Of a DNA stretch of 64,000 bases, positions 1 through 8,996 are shown one piece after another. Source of the DNA: an uncultured Bacteroides sp. (GTDB lineage Bacteria; Bacteroidota; Bacteroidia; Bacteroidales; Bacteroidaceae); the NCBI GenBank assembly GCA_947646015.1, contig CANSEY010000010.1, forward strand, positions 1-64,000. The letters run 5' to 3'. The first letter of the stretch is position 1, and the number at the start of each line of letters is the position of its first letter. Under the pieces are notes generated by a model. It saw nothing but the letters and a program-made list of their open reading frames with translations. It had not been told where the DNA came from and made no database searches. Made by a program: the position numbers and the translations under genes.

Positions 1-493
1 TGAAGCATACGAAATCAGGTTCTCCGTAGTTAGCAAGTTCTTCAGCTGTCGGGCGGATGAACATGTTAGTTACGAAGTGTGCCTGCCAAGCTACTTCCAT
101 GATGAAACGTACTTTCATGCGAGTACCTTCGTTAGCACCACAGAAAGTATCAACAACGAACAGGCGTTTGTTAGAAAGTTCTTTAACGGCTTTAGCTTTC
201 AGGTCAGCCCAAGCTTCTTCTGAACAAGGTTTGTTGTCGTTCTTGTATTCTTCAGAAGTCCACCATACTGAATTTTCAGAAGCTTCATTCTTAACGAAGA
301 ATTTATCTTTAGGAGAACGGCCTGTGTAAACGCCAGTCATTACGTTTACAGCACCCAATTCTGTTACTTGACCTTTTTCAAAGCCTTCCAGACCTGGTTT
401 TGTTTCTTCAGCGAACAAAACATCGTAAGACGGGTTGTGCAGGATTTCAGTTACACCTGTAATACCGTACTTGCTTAAATCTAAATTTGCCAT
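1..493 (-). CDS. pckA: Phosphoenolpyruvate carboxykinase (ATP), N-terminal part
   Basis: Partial gene running off the left edge; the start codon is the complement of 491-493 and the frame is open to base 1 (about 164 residues). The product begins [14 protein letters not shown] and contains [16 protein letters not shown] and the [19 protein letters not shown] region, which match the N-terminal domain of ATP-type PEP carboxykinase. The enzyme interconverts oxaloacetate and PEP in the cytosol; in Bacteroides it works in the PEP-to-oxaloacetate direction on the fumarate/succinate branch (family knowledge). The nucleotide- and metal-binding residues lie beyond the window. It is transcribed away from upp. 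A TAnnTTTG-type -7 box on the minus strand (589-596) would give a leader of about 90 nt. Confidence 0.93.
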   Translation of the reverse strand, partial: MANLDLSKYGITGVTEILHNPSYDVLFAEETKPGLEGFEKGQVTELGAVNVMTGVYTGRSPKDKFFVKNEASENSVWWTSEEYKNDNKPCSEEAWADLKAKAVKELSNKRLFVVDTFCGANEGTRMKVRFIMEVAWQAHFVTNMFIRPTAEELANYGEPDFVCF

Positions 494-588
494 TTTCTTT
501 TGAATTAATTAAAATTGGTATATTGTTTATTATCTCTTTCTGGCGTTCGGAATGGAATGTTTTTAAACATCCCCTTGTAAATCGACTA

Positions 589-596
589 CAAAAGTA
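589..596 (-). promoter_or_regulatory. Candidate pckA promoter -7 element
   Basis: On the minus strand this reads TACTTTTG, an exact match to the Bacteroides -7 consensus TAnnTTTG, about 95 nt upstream of the pckA start. A TTTG lies upstream but at a shorter spacing than the usual 19-20 nt. The interval 494-757 holds only the two divergent promoters and leaders. Confidence 0.5.
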
Positions 597-687
597 ATGC
601 TTTCTTTGGAAACAAAGAATATATTAGAGAAATTTTTCTTTAATAGAAACCGTTTTATGTTTACGTAACAATATCTGCAAACTGAAC

Positions 688-718
688 GTTGCAAATTGAA
701 AGATTATCACTTACTTTG
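688..718 (+). promoter_or_regulatory. Candidate upp promoter
   Basis: GTTG at 688-691, a 19-nt spacer, then TTACTTTG at 711-718. Each box has one mismatch to TTTG / TAnnTTTG. The spacing is exact and the upp start lies 39 nt downstream. Confidence 0.5.
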
Positions 719-757
719 CACCGTATAAAACCTGAATATTAAAACGCAGTTGAAAAG

Positions 758-1411
758 ATGAAGATTATTAATTTAAGTGAGACAGACTCAATATTGAATC
801 AGTATGTATCAGAGATAAGGAACGTTGAGGTTCAGAACGACCGTTTGCGTTTTCGTCGCAACATTGAACGTATCGGCGAGGTAATGGCTTATGAAATGAG
901 CAAGACGTTTGCTTATTCGGTGAAGGAGATACAAACTCCATTGGGGATAGCACCTGTCAGAACACCGGACAATCCATTGGTTATTAGTACGATTCTTCGT
1001 GCCGGGTTACCTTTCCACCAAGGATTCCTGAGCTATTTCGATTATGCCGAGAACGCTTTTGTTTCTGCTTATCGTAAGTACAAGGATACGTTGAAATTCG
1101 ACATACATATTGAATACATCGCTTCACCGCGTATCGACGGGAAAACTCTTATCATTACAGATCCGATGCTTGCCACCGGCGGAAGTATGGAACTGAGTTA
1201 TCAGGCCATGTTGACGAAGGGACATCCGTCTGAAATTCATGTTGCTTCGATTATTGCCAGCCAAAGGGCTGTCGATCATATAGCCAGTATTCTGCCGGAG
1301 GATAAAACTACAATCTGGTGTGCAGCTATTGATCCTGAGATAAATGAACACTCTTATATTGTTCCCGGATTGGGTGATGCGGGTGATCTTGCTTTTGGCG
1401 AGAAAGAATAA
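758..1411 (+). CDS. upp: Uracil phosphoribosyltransferase
   Basis: A 217-residue protein, the normal length for UPRT, which makes UMP from uracil and PRPP in pyrimidine salvage (cytosol). The PRPP-binding loop is visible as LIITDPMLATGGSM (about residues 130-143). The uracil-binding C-terminal motif is YIVPGLGDAGDLAFG (about residues 199-213). Residues near 74-84 (VISTILRAGLPF) match the conserved dimer and active-site segment. The gene is monocistronic: it has its own promoter-like element and is followed by a strong hairpin terminator. Confidence 0.95.
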   Translation: MKIINLSETDSILNQYVSEIRNVEVQNDRLRFRRNIERIGEVMAYEMSKTFAYSVKEIQTPLGIAPVRTPDNPLVISTILRAGLPFHQGFLSYFDYAENAFVSAYRKYKDTLKFDIHIEYIASPRIDGKTLIITDPMLATGGSMELSYQAMLTKGHPSEIHVASIIASQRAVDHIASILPEDKTTIWCAAIDPEINEHSYIVPGLGDAGDLAFGEKE

Positions 1412-1435
1412 ACCGGTCAGATAACTGATTGTAAG

Positions 1436-1496
1436 ACAACCTGTCTTTTTGCTCCCGGAATGTGGATTGGGGAGAAAAAAGGCAGGTTGTTTTTTA
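1436..1496 (+). terminator. Rho-independent terminator of upp
   Basis: ACAACCTG (1436-1443) pairs with CAGGTTGT (1483-1490), followed directly by a run of T. Inner C/T-rich and G/A-rich segments (CTCCC / GGGGAG) can extend the stem. Confidence 0.75.
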
Positions 1497-1538
1497 TAAA
1501 ATGCTTTCTGAAGGTAAACAAGCAAGGAGAGATTTGTG

Positions 1539-1546
1539 TATCTTTG
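1539..1546 (+). promoter_or_regulatory. Candidate promoter -7 element for the GDPD gene
   Basis: TATCTTTG matches TAnnTTTG exactly and lies 38 nt before the GTG start at 1585. No TTTG is seen at the -33 position. Confidence 0.5.
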
Positions 1547-1584
1547 CCGCTACTATTATAAAACATTGATAGAGTATAGTCAGA

Positions 1585-2406
1585 GTGGAAAAAAGATTTT
1601 CTAAGATATTTTCAATAGTCGTTTACGCATTCTTAGCTTTATGGATGGGAGCATGTAAGAGTGAACCTATCCGCTTGCCGGAACTGAGCGGACACCGGGG
1701 AGCGGACTGTATTGCTCCGGAGAATACGCTGGCTTCGGCGGATTCATGTATAAAGTATAAGATTGACTTCATGGAATGTGATGTTTGTATCAGTAAGGAC
1801 AGCGTATTCTATTTATTGCATGATTCTACCTTGGATCGTACGACGAATGGAACCGGGCTGATTAGAGAGTGGCTTTCGGCAGACATCGATACATTGGATG
1901 CAGGTTCATGGTTTGGCGAAAAGTTCAGCGGACAGTGTGTTCCCCGGTTGGACGTTTTATTGCGGAAGGCTAAACAGAACGGTCTGAAGCTGACGCTTGA
2001 TTATCGTACGGGAGACTTTGGACAGTTGCTGGATCTGGTTCGCAGGGAAGGAATGTTAGAGAATTGTACATTTACTTTCTGGTCGGACAAGGAGGCAAAG
2101 GCTTTTCGCCAAGTGGCTCCTGAAATTCGGACATTACAGGCGTATGTAGGAGGTGGTGCCGAACTTGATAAGGTTATAGCTGAAATAAATCCCAATATTG
2201 CGGTTATTCGGATCGATTCACTGGATAAGCTCCTGGTGGAACGGTGCCATAAGAAAGGATTGAAGGTGCTTGCATTGGCACTGGGTACTGACGATGTAGA
2301 AGAGTCTGACCGGAAAGCTATTGAACTCGGGGTGGATGTGCTGGCCACGGACAGACCGGAGCTGTTTGTAAAGAAATACAGACCAGAGCATACATGGACA
2401 AAATGA
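1585..2406 (+). CDS. Glycerophosphodiester phosphodiesterase family lipoprotein
   Basis: A 273-residue protein starting at GTG. The N-terminus is basic, then hydrophobic, and ends in LWMGAC, a lipobox, so it is probably a lipoprotein. The GDPD fold is evident: GHRGAD (about residue 36) supplies the catalytic His/Arg, NTLAS, then MECDVCISKD and LLHDSTLDRTTNGTG carry the metal-binding acids and second catalytic His. It ends with the family's ELGVDVLATDRPEL, where the last TIM-barrel strand sits. Expected reaction: hydrolysis of glycerophosphodiesters to glycerol-3-phosphate and an alcohol. It sits alone between upp and an unknown membrane protein. Confidence 0.88.
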   Translation: MEKRFSKIFSIVVYAFLALWMGACKSEPIRLPELSGHRGADCIAPENTLASADSCIKYKIDFMECDVCISKDSVFYLLHDSTLDRTTNGTGLIREWLSADIDTLDAGSWFGEKFSGQCVPRLDVLLRKAKQNGLKLTLDYRTGDFGQLLDLVRREGMLENCTFTFWSDKEAKAFRQVAPEIRTLQAYVGGGAELDKVIAEINPNIAVIRIDSLDKLLVERCHKKGLKVLALALGTDDVEESDRKAIELGVDVLATDRPELFVKKYRPEHTWTK

Positions 2407-2850
2407 TCCGGGTATTCCGGCATATACAGAATAGAAACAATGCGCTTCCCTTCTCTGATAATTGAAAAGGCGTCTTACTCTTTTGCGCATATCATTGGGG
2501 GGCTTGTCGTATTCATAAAGACCGAATGTGGAGTAATCTTGGATTTTGACAGTACTCCTTTTTTACAGGATGCTATCATGCGGAATCGGATTTTTCCGCC
2601 TCGATAAAGTGAGGCGTTTACTACAAAGCAGATCGGGCACCACCTTATATATCAACAACTTTATCCTAAGGCGGATAAGAATCATATCAAAGTTTGAAGA
2701 GAATCCGGATACTTTCTAAAATATAGATTAGCAGAAATATATTTCCCTGTTTATTTGTGTATCTTTGCTTCACTAACTTGTTACCTCAGTGAGACACTTT
2801 CTTTTTTGTTAATATGGTATGGGCGTTATATTTAAAGACAGAAAAATATC
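2407..2850. other. Intergenic stretch without a convincing gene
   Basis: Several short open frames exist on both strands, but none has a recognisable family or a good start. A small hairpin (GCCTC / GAGGC, minus strand) lies near 2600-2620. A perfect TAnnTTTG box (TATCTTTG, 2760-2767) in the right part is probably the promoter of the downstream membrane-protein gene. Confidence 0.4.
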
Positions 2851-4452
2851 ATGAATAATAAAAGAAAAAATATGAGTATATATATAACAGTCCTGTTATG
2901 GGTTTTGATTCCATTATTGATAATTAACGGGCTTATTTTCTTAACTAGTGATATGCTCAGTGTTTTTGTCGGGGGGATGTTATCCTTAAAGTTGCTATGT
3001 TATAGCCTTTTCTTTTCATATAGTTTCTTGCTTGGATATAAGGCACAAACAGGAGGTGGTATTATTATTCTTGTACTTTTGCTGATTTTAGGGCTTTTTT
3101 TATGGCAATCATTTATTAGTTGGGTTGAACCCGGGACGTTGTGGCGGGAAGCAGTGGGTGCCATTATATTCTTGGGAGTAATTTTTTCTGTCGGGATTTT
3201 ATGCCGCTATGGCATTAAAGCCGGTGGACTTCTTCGTTTAAGTTCGATTTTGGCATTTGCCATCGTAGCGTTTGTTTATATTACAGTCTGTTTGTCGACA
3301 GTATGTGGCGCTTATTCTCCTATACCTGAAGAACTCTTCTGGAAAGATGCGTATCCGGAGAAGGGGAAAAATGGTACTGTCTTTTTTCATCATTCGAAAC
3401 TGCATATAAATCCCTTCGATTCGAGAGTAATAGGTGTTTTTCGTTTCAATGATAAAAAAGAATATGTCGGTTATAGTGCCAGCATGTATGAGAGTCATGA
3501 AATAGTCAATTCGGGATTTAAAGTGGATGACACGATAAAAGCTTCAACATGTGACTTTATACACAGTAGTTATGAGCCATTATTGAGTAACTTTATGTCC
3601 GATTGCCAAGATGCACTCTATATGAAAGAAGGAGATTATTGCGTGTTTCTATATACTGAAAAAGGAGCGCTGTATAGAAAAGAGTTTGATTATCACCGAA
3701 ATGGGATTGTGAAACAAGCACGTACTTATACGTATGACCGGAAAACCGGATTTCATATTGAAAGAGAGAAAATAATAGAATTTGACGAATTAGGTTTCTG
3801 CGATAAATCAGGCCGGGTAAGATGGAATATAAAAGATTTCCATCAAACAGATACAGTGATAGATATGGAATCTCGTTATGGGCAGGCATACGATCCGGCG
3901 GTAAGAAATAGAAAATACGCTTTACCCCAACAACTCATAATAGACTCTTTTGTTACTGTTGAAAGTAAGACTGCTTCTCCCGATTCATTGAGAAAATATA
4001 GTAGCCTGGATTTTCCGCTGGATGAATACTATAAATTAGGTGGTGTGAATGGGCATGCAATATCGGTATATGTAAATACGGACGAATATAAATGGCGTAA
4101 GATATATTTGTCTGATTTTACTCAGTTAGGGAGCGTGGAGCAAATGTATTCTTTTATAGATGCTTTGGAATTGAGTTGTTTGGATACCGGGATGTGGGTG
4201 AGAATTGGCGAGCAATCAATGGTTGTGGGTGAAGACGATGAATGTTGCAGCTTTGTACTGAAAGAAGTTGTCAAAGGTGGCAAGGCTCTGGCATTGTATT
4301 TCTTTGATGACTATGCGGTTACGACAGATTCGAGATTCTGCTTTTATTTTAATCCCTCTATTCATAAAGACATGGAGATACAGAAAAGAGCCGGGGCGGC
4401 TTGGAATGAAATGAAAAAGATCTTTATGGAATATAAAGAAAAAGAGAATTAA
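2851..4452 (+). CDS. Unknown integral membrane protein with large soluble C-terminal domain
   Basis: 533 residues. The first ~155 contain about five hydrophobic segments (for example YITVLLWVLIPLLIINGLIF, IIILVLLLILGLFL, AIIFLGVIFSVGIL, ILAFAIVAFVYITVCL). The remaining ~370 residues are hydrophilic, with many aromatic residues and short beta-like stretches. I do not recognise the family. The alternative start at residue 8 (MSIYITV) is possible. A TATCTTTG -7 box lies about 85 nt upstream and nothing downstream appears co-transcribed. No enzymatic motif is visible. Confidence 0.75.
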   Translation: MNNKRKNMSIYITVLLWVLIPLLIINGLIFLTSDMLSVFVGGMLSLKLLCYSLFFSYSFLLGYKAQTGGGIIILVLLLILGLFLWQSFISWVEPGTLWREAVGAIIFLGVIFSVGILCRYGIKAGGLLRLSSILAFAIVAFVYITVCLSTVCGAYSPIPEELFWKDAYPEKGKNGTVFFHHSKLHINPFDSRVIGVFRFNDKKEYVGYSASMYESHEIVNSGFKVDDTIKASTCDFIHSSYEPLLSNFMSDCQDALYMKEGDYCVFLYTEKGALYRKEFDYHRNGIVKQARTYTYDRKTGFHIEREKIIEFDELGFCDKSGRVRWNIKDFHQTDTVIDMESRYGQAYDPAVRNRKYALPQQLIIDSFVTVESKTASPDSLRKYSSLDFPLDEYYKLGGVNGHAISVYVNTDEYKWRKIYLSDFTQLGSVEQMYSFIDALELSCLDTGMWVRIGEQSMVVGEDDECCSFVLKEVVKGGKALALYFFDDYAVTTDSRFCFYFNPSIHKDMEIQKRAGAAWNEMKKIFMEYKEKEN

Positions 4453-4617
4453 CTCTCTATTCTTCAATTGTAATCGCTTTTTCTGCCAATGTTGTAATGT
4501 GTTCATTTTCCTAATCCCAACGTAGCAAGATCATTCAGACAGGGGGTATCTGAGAAAGATTTTTGTCGAAGTTATTGTTAATTACCGGTCATTTTCCGCG
4601 ATACGGATTAGAGCTGA

Positions 4618-4659
4618 ATTAAAAAAGAAAGGAGTGCCACAAACGTTATATGACACTCC
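4618..4659 (-). terminator. Terminator of the korAB operon
   Basis: On the minus strand GGAGTGTCA pairs with TGGCACTCC (4631-4659, one G-U), followed by a T-rich tail (complement of 4618-4630). It lies 31 bp past the korB stop. Confidence 0.75.
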
Positions 4660-4690
4660 TTCTTACTTTATAGGGATTAACAGGGGGATT

Positions 4691-5701
4691 TTATTTTACT
4701 TCCCATGTTTCATTGGTCATCAGCAATTCCTGGAAGTTATGATACTTCTTTTTGGCTTTCACTTCATCAATCTGCTCGGCGACTGCATCGTTATAGGTCG
4801 GAGCTTCCACATCACGGATCACACCGAGTGCGATTGGGAAATCCGGTCCTTCCATTAATGCCAGTTTCAGTTGCAACGTATTATCCATGCTGTGAGCATT
4901 GTGGATAAGAATGTCTTTTTCTGTCACGCCGTTCTCACCTAATTTTACCACTTTCAAGCCGAAACCTTCCTGCATCAGGCCGAACTCTTTGTTTTCGCCG
5001 AATAACATCGGTTTGCCGTGTTCCAGATAGATTGCGTTTTTAGAACGTCCTTCTTTCGTTGCGACCGATTCGTGTGTGCCGTCATTAAAGATGACGCAGT
5101 TTTGCAGAACTTCCACAACCGATGCTCCTTTATGGTTGGCTGCGGCTTTCAATACTTCGACAGAAGCCGGTCCGTCTACCGCAACACAACGTGCGAAGAA
5201 ACGGCCACGCGCGCCGAAACAGAGTTCTGCCGGGTGGAATGGATCTTCTACGGTACCGTAAGGAGATGATTTGCTGACGAATCCACGGTCGGAAGTCGGG
5301 GAATACTGACCTTTGGTCAACCCGTAGATGCGGTTGTTCAATAAGATCATATTCAAGTCGATGTTACGGCGTACCGCATGGATGAAATGATTACCGCCAA
5401 TGGCCAGACCATCACCGTCACCGGAGATTTGCCAGATGGTTAAATCCGGATTAGCTACCTTGGCACCTGTCGCAACAGCGGCGGCACGCCCGTGGATGGT
5501 GTGGAAGCCGTATGTGTTGACATAATAAGGTAGGCGGGAAGAACAGCCGATACCGGAGATCACGGCAATGTTGTGCGGAGCTACTCCCAGTTCGGCCATA
5601 GCCTTGTGCAAGGAGTTCAGGAAAGCATGGTCACCGCATCCCGGACACCAGCGAGGCTGACCTGATTTATAATCTTTTGCTGTATATACTGTTTCGCTCA
5701 T
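4691..5701 (-). CDS. korB: 2-oxoacid (2-oxoglutarate):ferredoxin oxidoreductase, beta subunit
   Basis: 336 residues. Contains RWCPGCGDHAFL near the N-terminus and the thiamine-diphosphate/Mg motif GDGDGLAIGGNHF, with NNRIYGLTKGQYSPTS completing it about 30 residues later, typical of the beta subunit of 2-oxoacid:ferredoxin oxidoreductases. With the alpha/gamma subunit upstream it makes or uses succinyl-CoA (or a related acyl-CoA) and reduced ferredoxin. The start lies 3 bp after the korA stop, so the two are translated from one message. Substrate choice (2-oxoglutarate rather than another 2-oxoacid) is inferred from overall resemblance only. Confidence 0.9.
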   Translation of the reverse strand: MSETVYTAKDYKSGQPRWCPGCGDHAFLNSLHKAMAELGVAPHNIAVISGIGCSSRLPYYVNTYGFHTIHGRAAAVATGAKVANPDLTIWQISGDGDGLAIGGNHFIHAVRRNIDLNMILLNNRIYGLTKGQYSPTSDRGFVSKSSPYGTVEDPFHPAELCFGARGRFFARCVAVDGPASVEVLKAAANHKGASVVEVLQNCVIFNDGTHESVATKEGRSKNAIYLEHGKPMLFGENKEFGLMQEGFGLKVVKLGENGVTEKDILIHNAHSMDNTLQLKLALMEGPDFPIALGVIRDVEAPTYNDAVAEQIDEVKAKKKYHNFQELLMTNETWEVK

Positions 5702-5704
5702 CTC

Positions 5705-7555
5705 TTATTCCTCCAATAATTTAGTGAATGCTTCTACAAGTTCTCTCGTAACGAACGGCTGGCCTTTTACCTGGTTGAACTGGCTGATATTCAGTCCGGG
5801 TACTTTCATGCGCAGATATCCTGCGAATTGTCCCAAGTTCTGTTCGGCTACTACAATCTTTTTATACTTTTTCAGTATTTCGGCTGTGTTCTTAGGCAGC
5901 GGGTTGATGTACTGGAAGTGAGCGAGTGCCACTTTCTTTCCATTTTTGCGCATATGCTCTACAGCCGAATAAAGATGGCCGTAAGTACCACCCCAGCCTA
6001 CTACCAGCAGGTCGGCATCAGCATCGCCTTGTACTTCCTGTTCAGGAATACTGTCGGCTATCTTGTCGACTTTGGCCTGACGCAGAAGTGTCATTTTCTG
6101 GTGATTTTCCGGTTCTGTGGAAATAACGCCTGTTTCACTGCTCTTCTCGAGCCCACCTATACGATGCATGAATCCTTCGGTCCCGGGAACGGCCCAATAG
6201 CGTACGCCGGTCTTTTCGTTACGTTGGAACGGGGTCCATGTGCCAATCATATCCGGTGTTACATACGGCGGATTTATAGCCGGATACTCATCCATGTTGG
6301 GTAATTTCCATGCGGCAGAACCGTTTGCGATAAAGGCATCGGTCAGCAGTACTACCGGAGTCATGTGTTCAAGAGCTATTTTAGCAGCCATATAAGCAGC
6401 ATCAAAACAGTTGGTGGGTGAAGTAGCTGCAATGACAGGCATCGGACTTTCACCGTTACGTCCATAAAGGGCTTGCAACAGGTCTGTTTGTTCCGACTTG
6501 GTCGGCATACCGGTAGAAGGGCCTCCACGCTGTACGTTGACCACAACCAGTGGTAATTCGGCAATGACAGCCAGGTTCATGGCTTCACTTTTCAGGCAGA
6601 CACCCGGTCCTGAAGTAGTCGTTACAGCCAGATCGCCTGCAAATGCTGCACCTACAGCTGAAGCGCATCCGGCGATTTCATCTTCACATTGAACGGTTTT
6701 CACGCCCAGCGATTTATGTTTGGCGAGCTCGTGCAGGATATCGGTAGCCGGAGTGATGGGGTAAGATCCCAAATAAAGTTCCAATCCCGCTTTTTCGGCA
6801 GCGGCGATCAAACCGTATGAAGTGGCTTTGTTACCATTAATATCGGTATAGAGTCCTGCGGCTTTCGGCGTTTTACTTTCAATCTTGTAAGTGGAAGTAG
6901 AGGCATGTGTGTTGGCTCCATAGTTGTAGCCGTTATTTAGCACTTTGATGTTGGCAGCGGCAATTTCCGGTTTTTTTGCGAATTTCTCGTTCAGCATTTT
7001 TTCGGCAGCAGACAGGTTGCGGTTGAATAACCAGCATACTAAACCGAGAGCGAACATGTTTTTGCAACGCAACATGGCTTTGTTGTCCAGCCCTGAATCT
7101 TTGAGGCTTTCTTTACACATCGACGAGATGGGGACTTCAAGCACTTGCTGTGTGATTCCCATTTCTTCGAAAGGATTGCCTGTCTTGAACTGTGCTTTTT
7201 CCAAGTCTTTTTCTCCGAAAGAGTCGGAATCTGTGATGACCAGCCCCTGCGGTTTGCAGAATTTAATTTGTGTTTTCAGTGCGGCGGGATTCATAGCTAC
7301 CAATACGTGGCAATGATCACCCGGAGTGAATATCTTACTTGCACCGACGTGTACCTGAAAACCTGATACGCCCGTCAGTGACCCTTGCGGAGCACGGATA
7401 TCTGCCGGATAATCGGGAAATGTACAGATGTCATTTCCAACCGTAGCCGACACGTTCGAGAAGATGTTGCCGGCCAACTGCATACCGTCGCCGGAATCGC
7501 CGGAGAAGCGGACAACCACTTCTTCCAATTCTTTAACCATCATTTCGTCTGCCAT
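5705..7555 (-). CDS. korA: 2-oxoacid (2-oxoglutarate):ferredoxin oxidoreductase, fused gamma-alpha subunit
   Basis: 616 residues, the length of the fused form. The N-terminal ~200 residues are the gamma-type domain (VVRFSGDSGDGMQLAGNIFS). They are followed by the alpha-type pyrimidine-binding domain (YLGSYPITPATDILHELAK, CEDEIAGCASAVGAAFAG, TTSGPGVCLKSEAMNLA) and a C-terminal transketolase-like domain. First gene of a two-gene operon with korB. Cytosolic, oxygen-sensitive central metabolism in an anaerobe. No iron-sulfur ferredoxin subunit is seen next to the pair. Confidence 0.9.
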   Translation of the reverse strand: MADEMMVKELEEVVVRFSGDSGDGMQLAGNIFSNVSATVGNDICTFPDYPADIRAPQGSLTGVSGFQVHVGASKIFTPGDHCHVLVAMNPAALKTQIKFCKPQGLVITDSDSFGEKDLEKAQFKTGNPFEEMGITQQVLEVPISSMCKESLKDSGLDNKAMLRCKNMFALGLVCWLFNRNLSAAEKMLNEKFAKKPEIAAANIKVLNNGYNYGANTHASTSTYKIESKTPKAAGLYTDINGNKATSYGLIAAAEKAGLELYLGSYPITPATDILHELAKHKSLGVKTVQCEDEIAGCASAVGAAFAGDLAVTTTSGPGVCLKSEAMNLAVIAELPLVVVNVQRGGPSTGMPTKSEQTDLLQALYGRNGESPMPVIAATSPTNCFDAAYMAAKIALEHMTPVVLLTDAFIANGSAAWKLPNMDEYPAINPPYVTPDMIGTWTPFQRNEKTGVRYWAVPGTEGFMHRIGGLEKSSETGVISTEPENHQKMTLLRQAKVDKIADSIPEQEVQGDADADLLVVGWGGTYGHLYSAVEHMRKNGKKVALAHFQYINPLPKNTAEILKKYKKIVVAEQNLGQFAGYLRMKVPGLNISQFNQVKGQPFVTRELVEAFTKLLEE

Positions 7556-7679
7556 AATTCTATTTATATATTTAAATTTAGGATTAACATGAACCGGTGT
7601 TAGTGTGTTCTTTGAATATTAACCACCAGCGTGTCTTTTTTGTTTGTCACTTTCCTGTATATGTGGCAGGCAAAGTTCG

Positions 7680-7687
7680 CAAAGTTA
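7680..7687 (-). promoter_or_regulatory. Candidate korA promoter -7 element
   Basis: Reads TAACTTTG on the minus strand, an exact TAnnTTTG, about 125 nt upstream of korA. No TTTG is found at the standard -33 spacing. The rest of 7556-8013 is AT-rich and shows nothing else I can support. Confidence 0.4.
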
Positions 7688-8013
7688 AGTGACTTAACAA
7701 AATCTTTTCTGATTTATCTGTGGGGCTTTGTTAAAAGAGAGCTGTTTTATTGCAATTTTGTTCTCTGGAGTAAGCAAATTGTCTACATTTTGTTCAGATA
7801 TGGGCTCTGACTACAACAGTTTGATATCTCTGTTTAGATCGTTTTTTGACTTATTGCTTTCTAATTCGTTTAATAGATAGATATCTGTCTGTATTTTATT
7901 TGAATTTTCTTTCACTTTTGGCGTCTCTTACCCTATTCTACTATCTCTCTTCTATCTTATGGATTAAATGAATGTGTTTGCTTCTTCTTCTTTTATAAAT
8001 CTGTTCTTTCGGG

Positions 8014-8044
8014 TTTGCCAAATCAGGAGAATACGCTATCTTTG
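8014..8044 (+). promoter_or_regulatory. tRNA-Arg promoter
   Basis: TTTG at 8014-8017, exactly 19 nt, then TATCTTTG at 8037-8044: a perfect Bacteroides TTTG / TAnnTTTG promoter, 17 nt before the mature tRNA start. Confidence 0.8.
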
Positions 8045-8061
8045 CAACCGATATCTATCAT

Positions 8062-8133
8062 GGCCCTGTAGTTCAACGGATAGAATAGATGTTTCCTAAA
8101 CATTAGATAGGGGTTCGATTCTCCTCGGGGCTA
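8062..8133 (+). tRNA. tRNA-Arg (anticodon CCT)
   Basis: 72 nt without encoded CCA. Acceptor stem GGCCCTG / CGGGGCT (with G-U pairs), D-arm GTTC / GAAT, anticodon stem GATGT / ACATT around loop TTCCTAA (anticodon CCT), T-arm AGGGG-TTCGATT-CTCCT, discriminator A. Its 3' end is the left attachment site of an integrated element; the last ~14 nt of the gene recur at 16484. Confidence 0.9.
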
Positions 8134-8136
8134 CAA
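8120..8136 (+). repeat. attL: 17-bp direct repeat at the tRNA 3' end
   Basis: TCTCCTCGGGGCTACAA covers the tRNA T-arm/acceptor 3' strand and recurs exactly at 16484-16500. An intact tRNA on one side, with a 3'-end copy beside the integrase on the other, is the classic footprint of tyrosine-integrase insertion. Confidence 0.85.
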
Positions 8137-8141
8137 CAATA

Positions 8142-8180
8142 AAACGCAGTTGGCTGATAATAGGCCATCTGCGTTTTTTT
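8142..8180 (+). terminator. Terminator behind tRNA-Arg, supplied by the element
   Basis: AAACGCAG (8142-8149) pairs with CTGCGTTT (8169-8176), helped by TGGC / GCCA, then a T run. A related but not identical hairpin lies just beyond attR (16507-16543). Confidence 0.8.
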
Positions 8181-8274
8181 ATTTATTGTTGCGGTAAGAA
8201 TAGCGGTAAGAATTCCGCCCACATTTTATTTTTCTTACTCCTTGATAAACTTTTCTTGTTTTTCTTATACCTTA

Positions 8275-8799
8275 TTATATATGTTTCTCTATTGAAAACC
8301 GTCTAACCTCGTATCTTTCCTCCTGTACACATGCTTTTCCGGCCTTCATCTCACAGAATCGTTTAAACTCTTCTGTATATCCGCTCGACTGAATAAACTC
8401 GCAGGCCAACTCTTTTGCCTGCTGTTCTTGCCTCAACTTCCGGTGTAGTTGGTTTATTTCTCCCTGTTGCCCTACTACCTGATAAAATAGCGCCTGAGCC
8501 GCAAATGTATTGTTGTATGCTTGCATCAAAAGGTTATGTAGTTCATCGTATGGATTCTCAAACCCGGCTAACCTAATGGGGATTATATCGCTTGCGGCAC
8601 TCATGCATTCTGCGTAATGTTCTTGCCGATCTTTTTTTAGTAGTTCCGATTTCTGGGCTTGCAATGTATCAACGCTTTCCCGGGTGCAATTCATATACCC
8701 ACCATTAGCTTTGCCAAGATGGATGCAATCTCTATCAAATAAAATCTTCTTTGGATTTACGTTCTGCCCGTCGGCGTTCAAAATAATAAGTTCTTCCAT
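8275..8799 (-). CDS. Unknown protein of the integrated element
   Basis: 174 residues, no family recognised. The middle and C-terminal half are rich in Gln, Glu, Lys and Leu (GQQGEINQLHRKLRQEQQAKELA, a likely short coiled coil) with no membrane segment. It is the leftmost gene of the element. A tiny membrane-protein ORF (8804-8950) ends 5 bp before its start, suggesting co-transcription. Its ATG is the complement of 8797-8799. Confidence 0.6.
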   Translation of the reverse strand: MEELIILNADGQNVNPKKILFDRDCIHLGKANGGYMNCTRESVDTLQAQKSELLKKDRQEHYAECMSAASDIIPIRLAGFENPYDELHNLLMQAYNNTFAAQALFYQVVGQQGEINQLHRKLRQEQQAKELACEFIQSSGYTEEFKRFCEMKAGKACVQEERYEVRRFSIEKHI

Positions 8800-8803
8800 G
8801 ATG

Positions 8804-8950
8804 TTATAAATTAGATGTGAATAAATTCAGTTTATTTGCTGAGGCCACGCATAAAGCCAGCCCAATAATGTTTGGTGCGGTTGTCTCCGCCTCAATGCTA
8901 AATAGTAGGATAACGCCTACTATTAGCCCGGTCAAATAGATTGCTTTCAT
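8804..8950 (-). CDS. 48-residue putative membrane protein
   Basis: Starts at the complement of 8948-8950 and stops at 8804-8806. The product begins MKAIYLTGLIVGVILLFSIE and continues with a second hydrophobic stretch (NIIGLALCVASA), so one or two membrane passes are likely. It sits tightly between two element genes on the same strand, 5 bp before the next start, which supports it as real. Function unknown. It could still be a chance ORF. Confidence 0.45.
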   Translation of the reverse strand: MKAIYLTGLIVGVILLFSIEAETTAPNIIGLALCVASANKLNLFTSNL

Positions 8951-8996
8951 TATATATTGTTCTTGTGGGATGCGTTGACCGCACCCCGGTTAATAA

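Noticed and set aside
2407-2850. Possible decayed gene between the GDPD and membrane-protein genes
   Set aside because: Several frames are open for 30-50 codons on both strands but none gives a recognisable protein; not enough to call a pseudogene.
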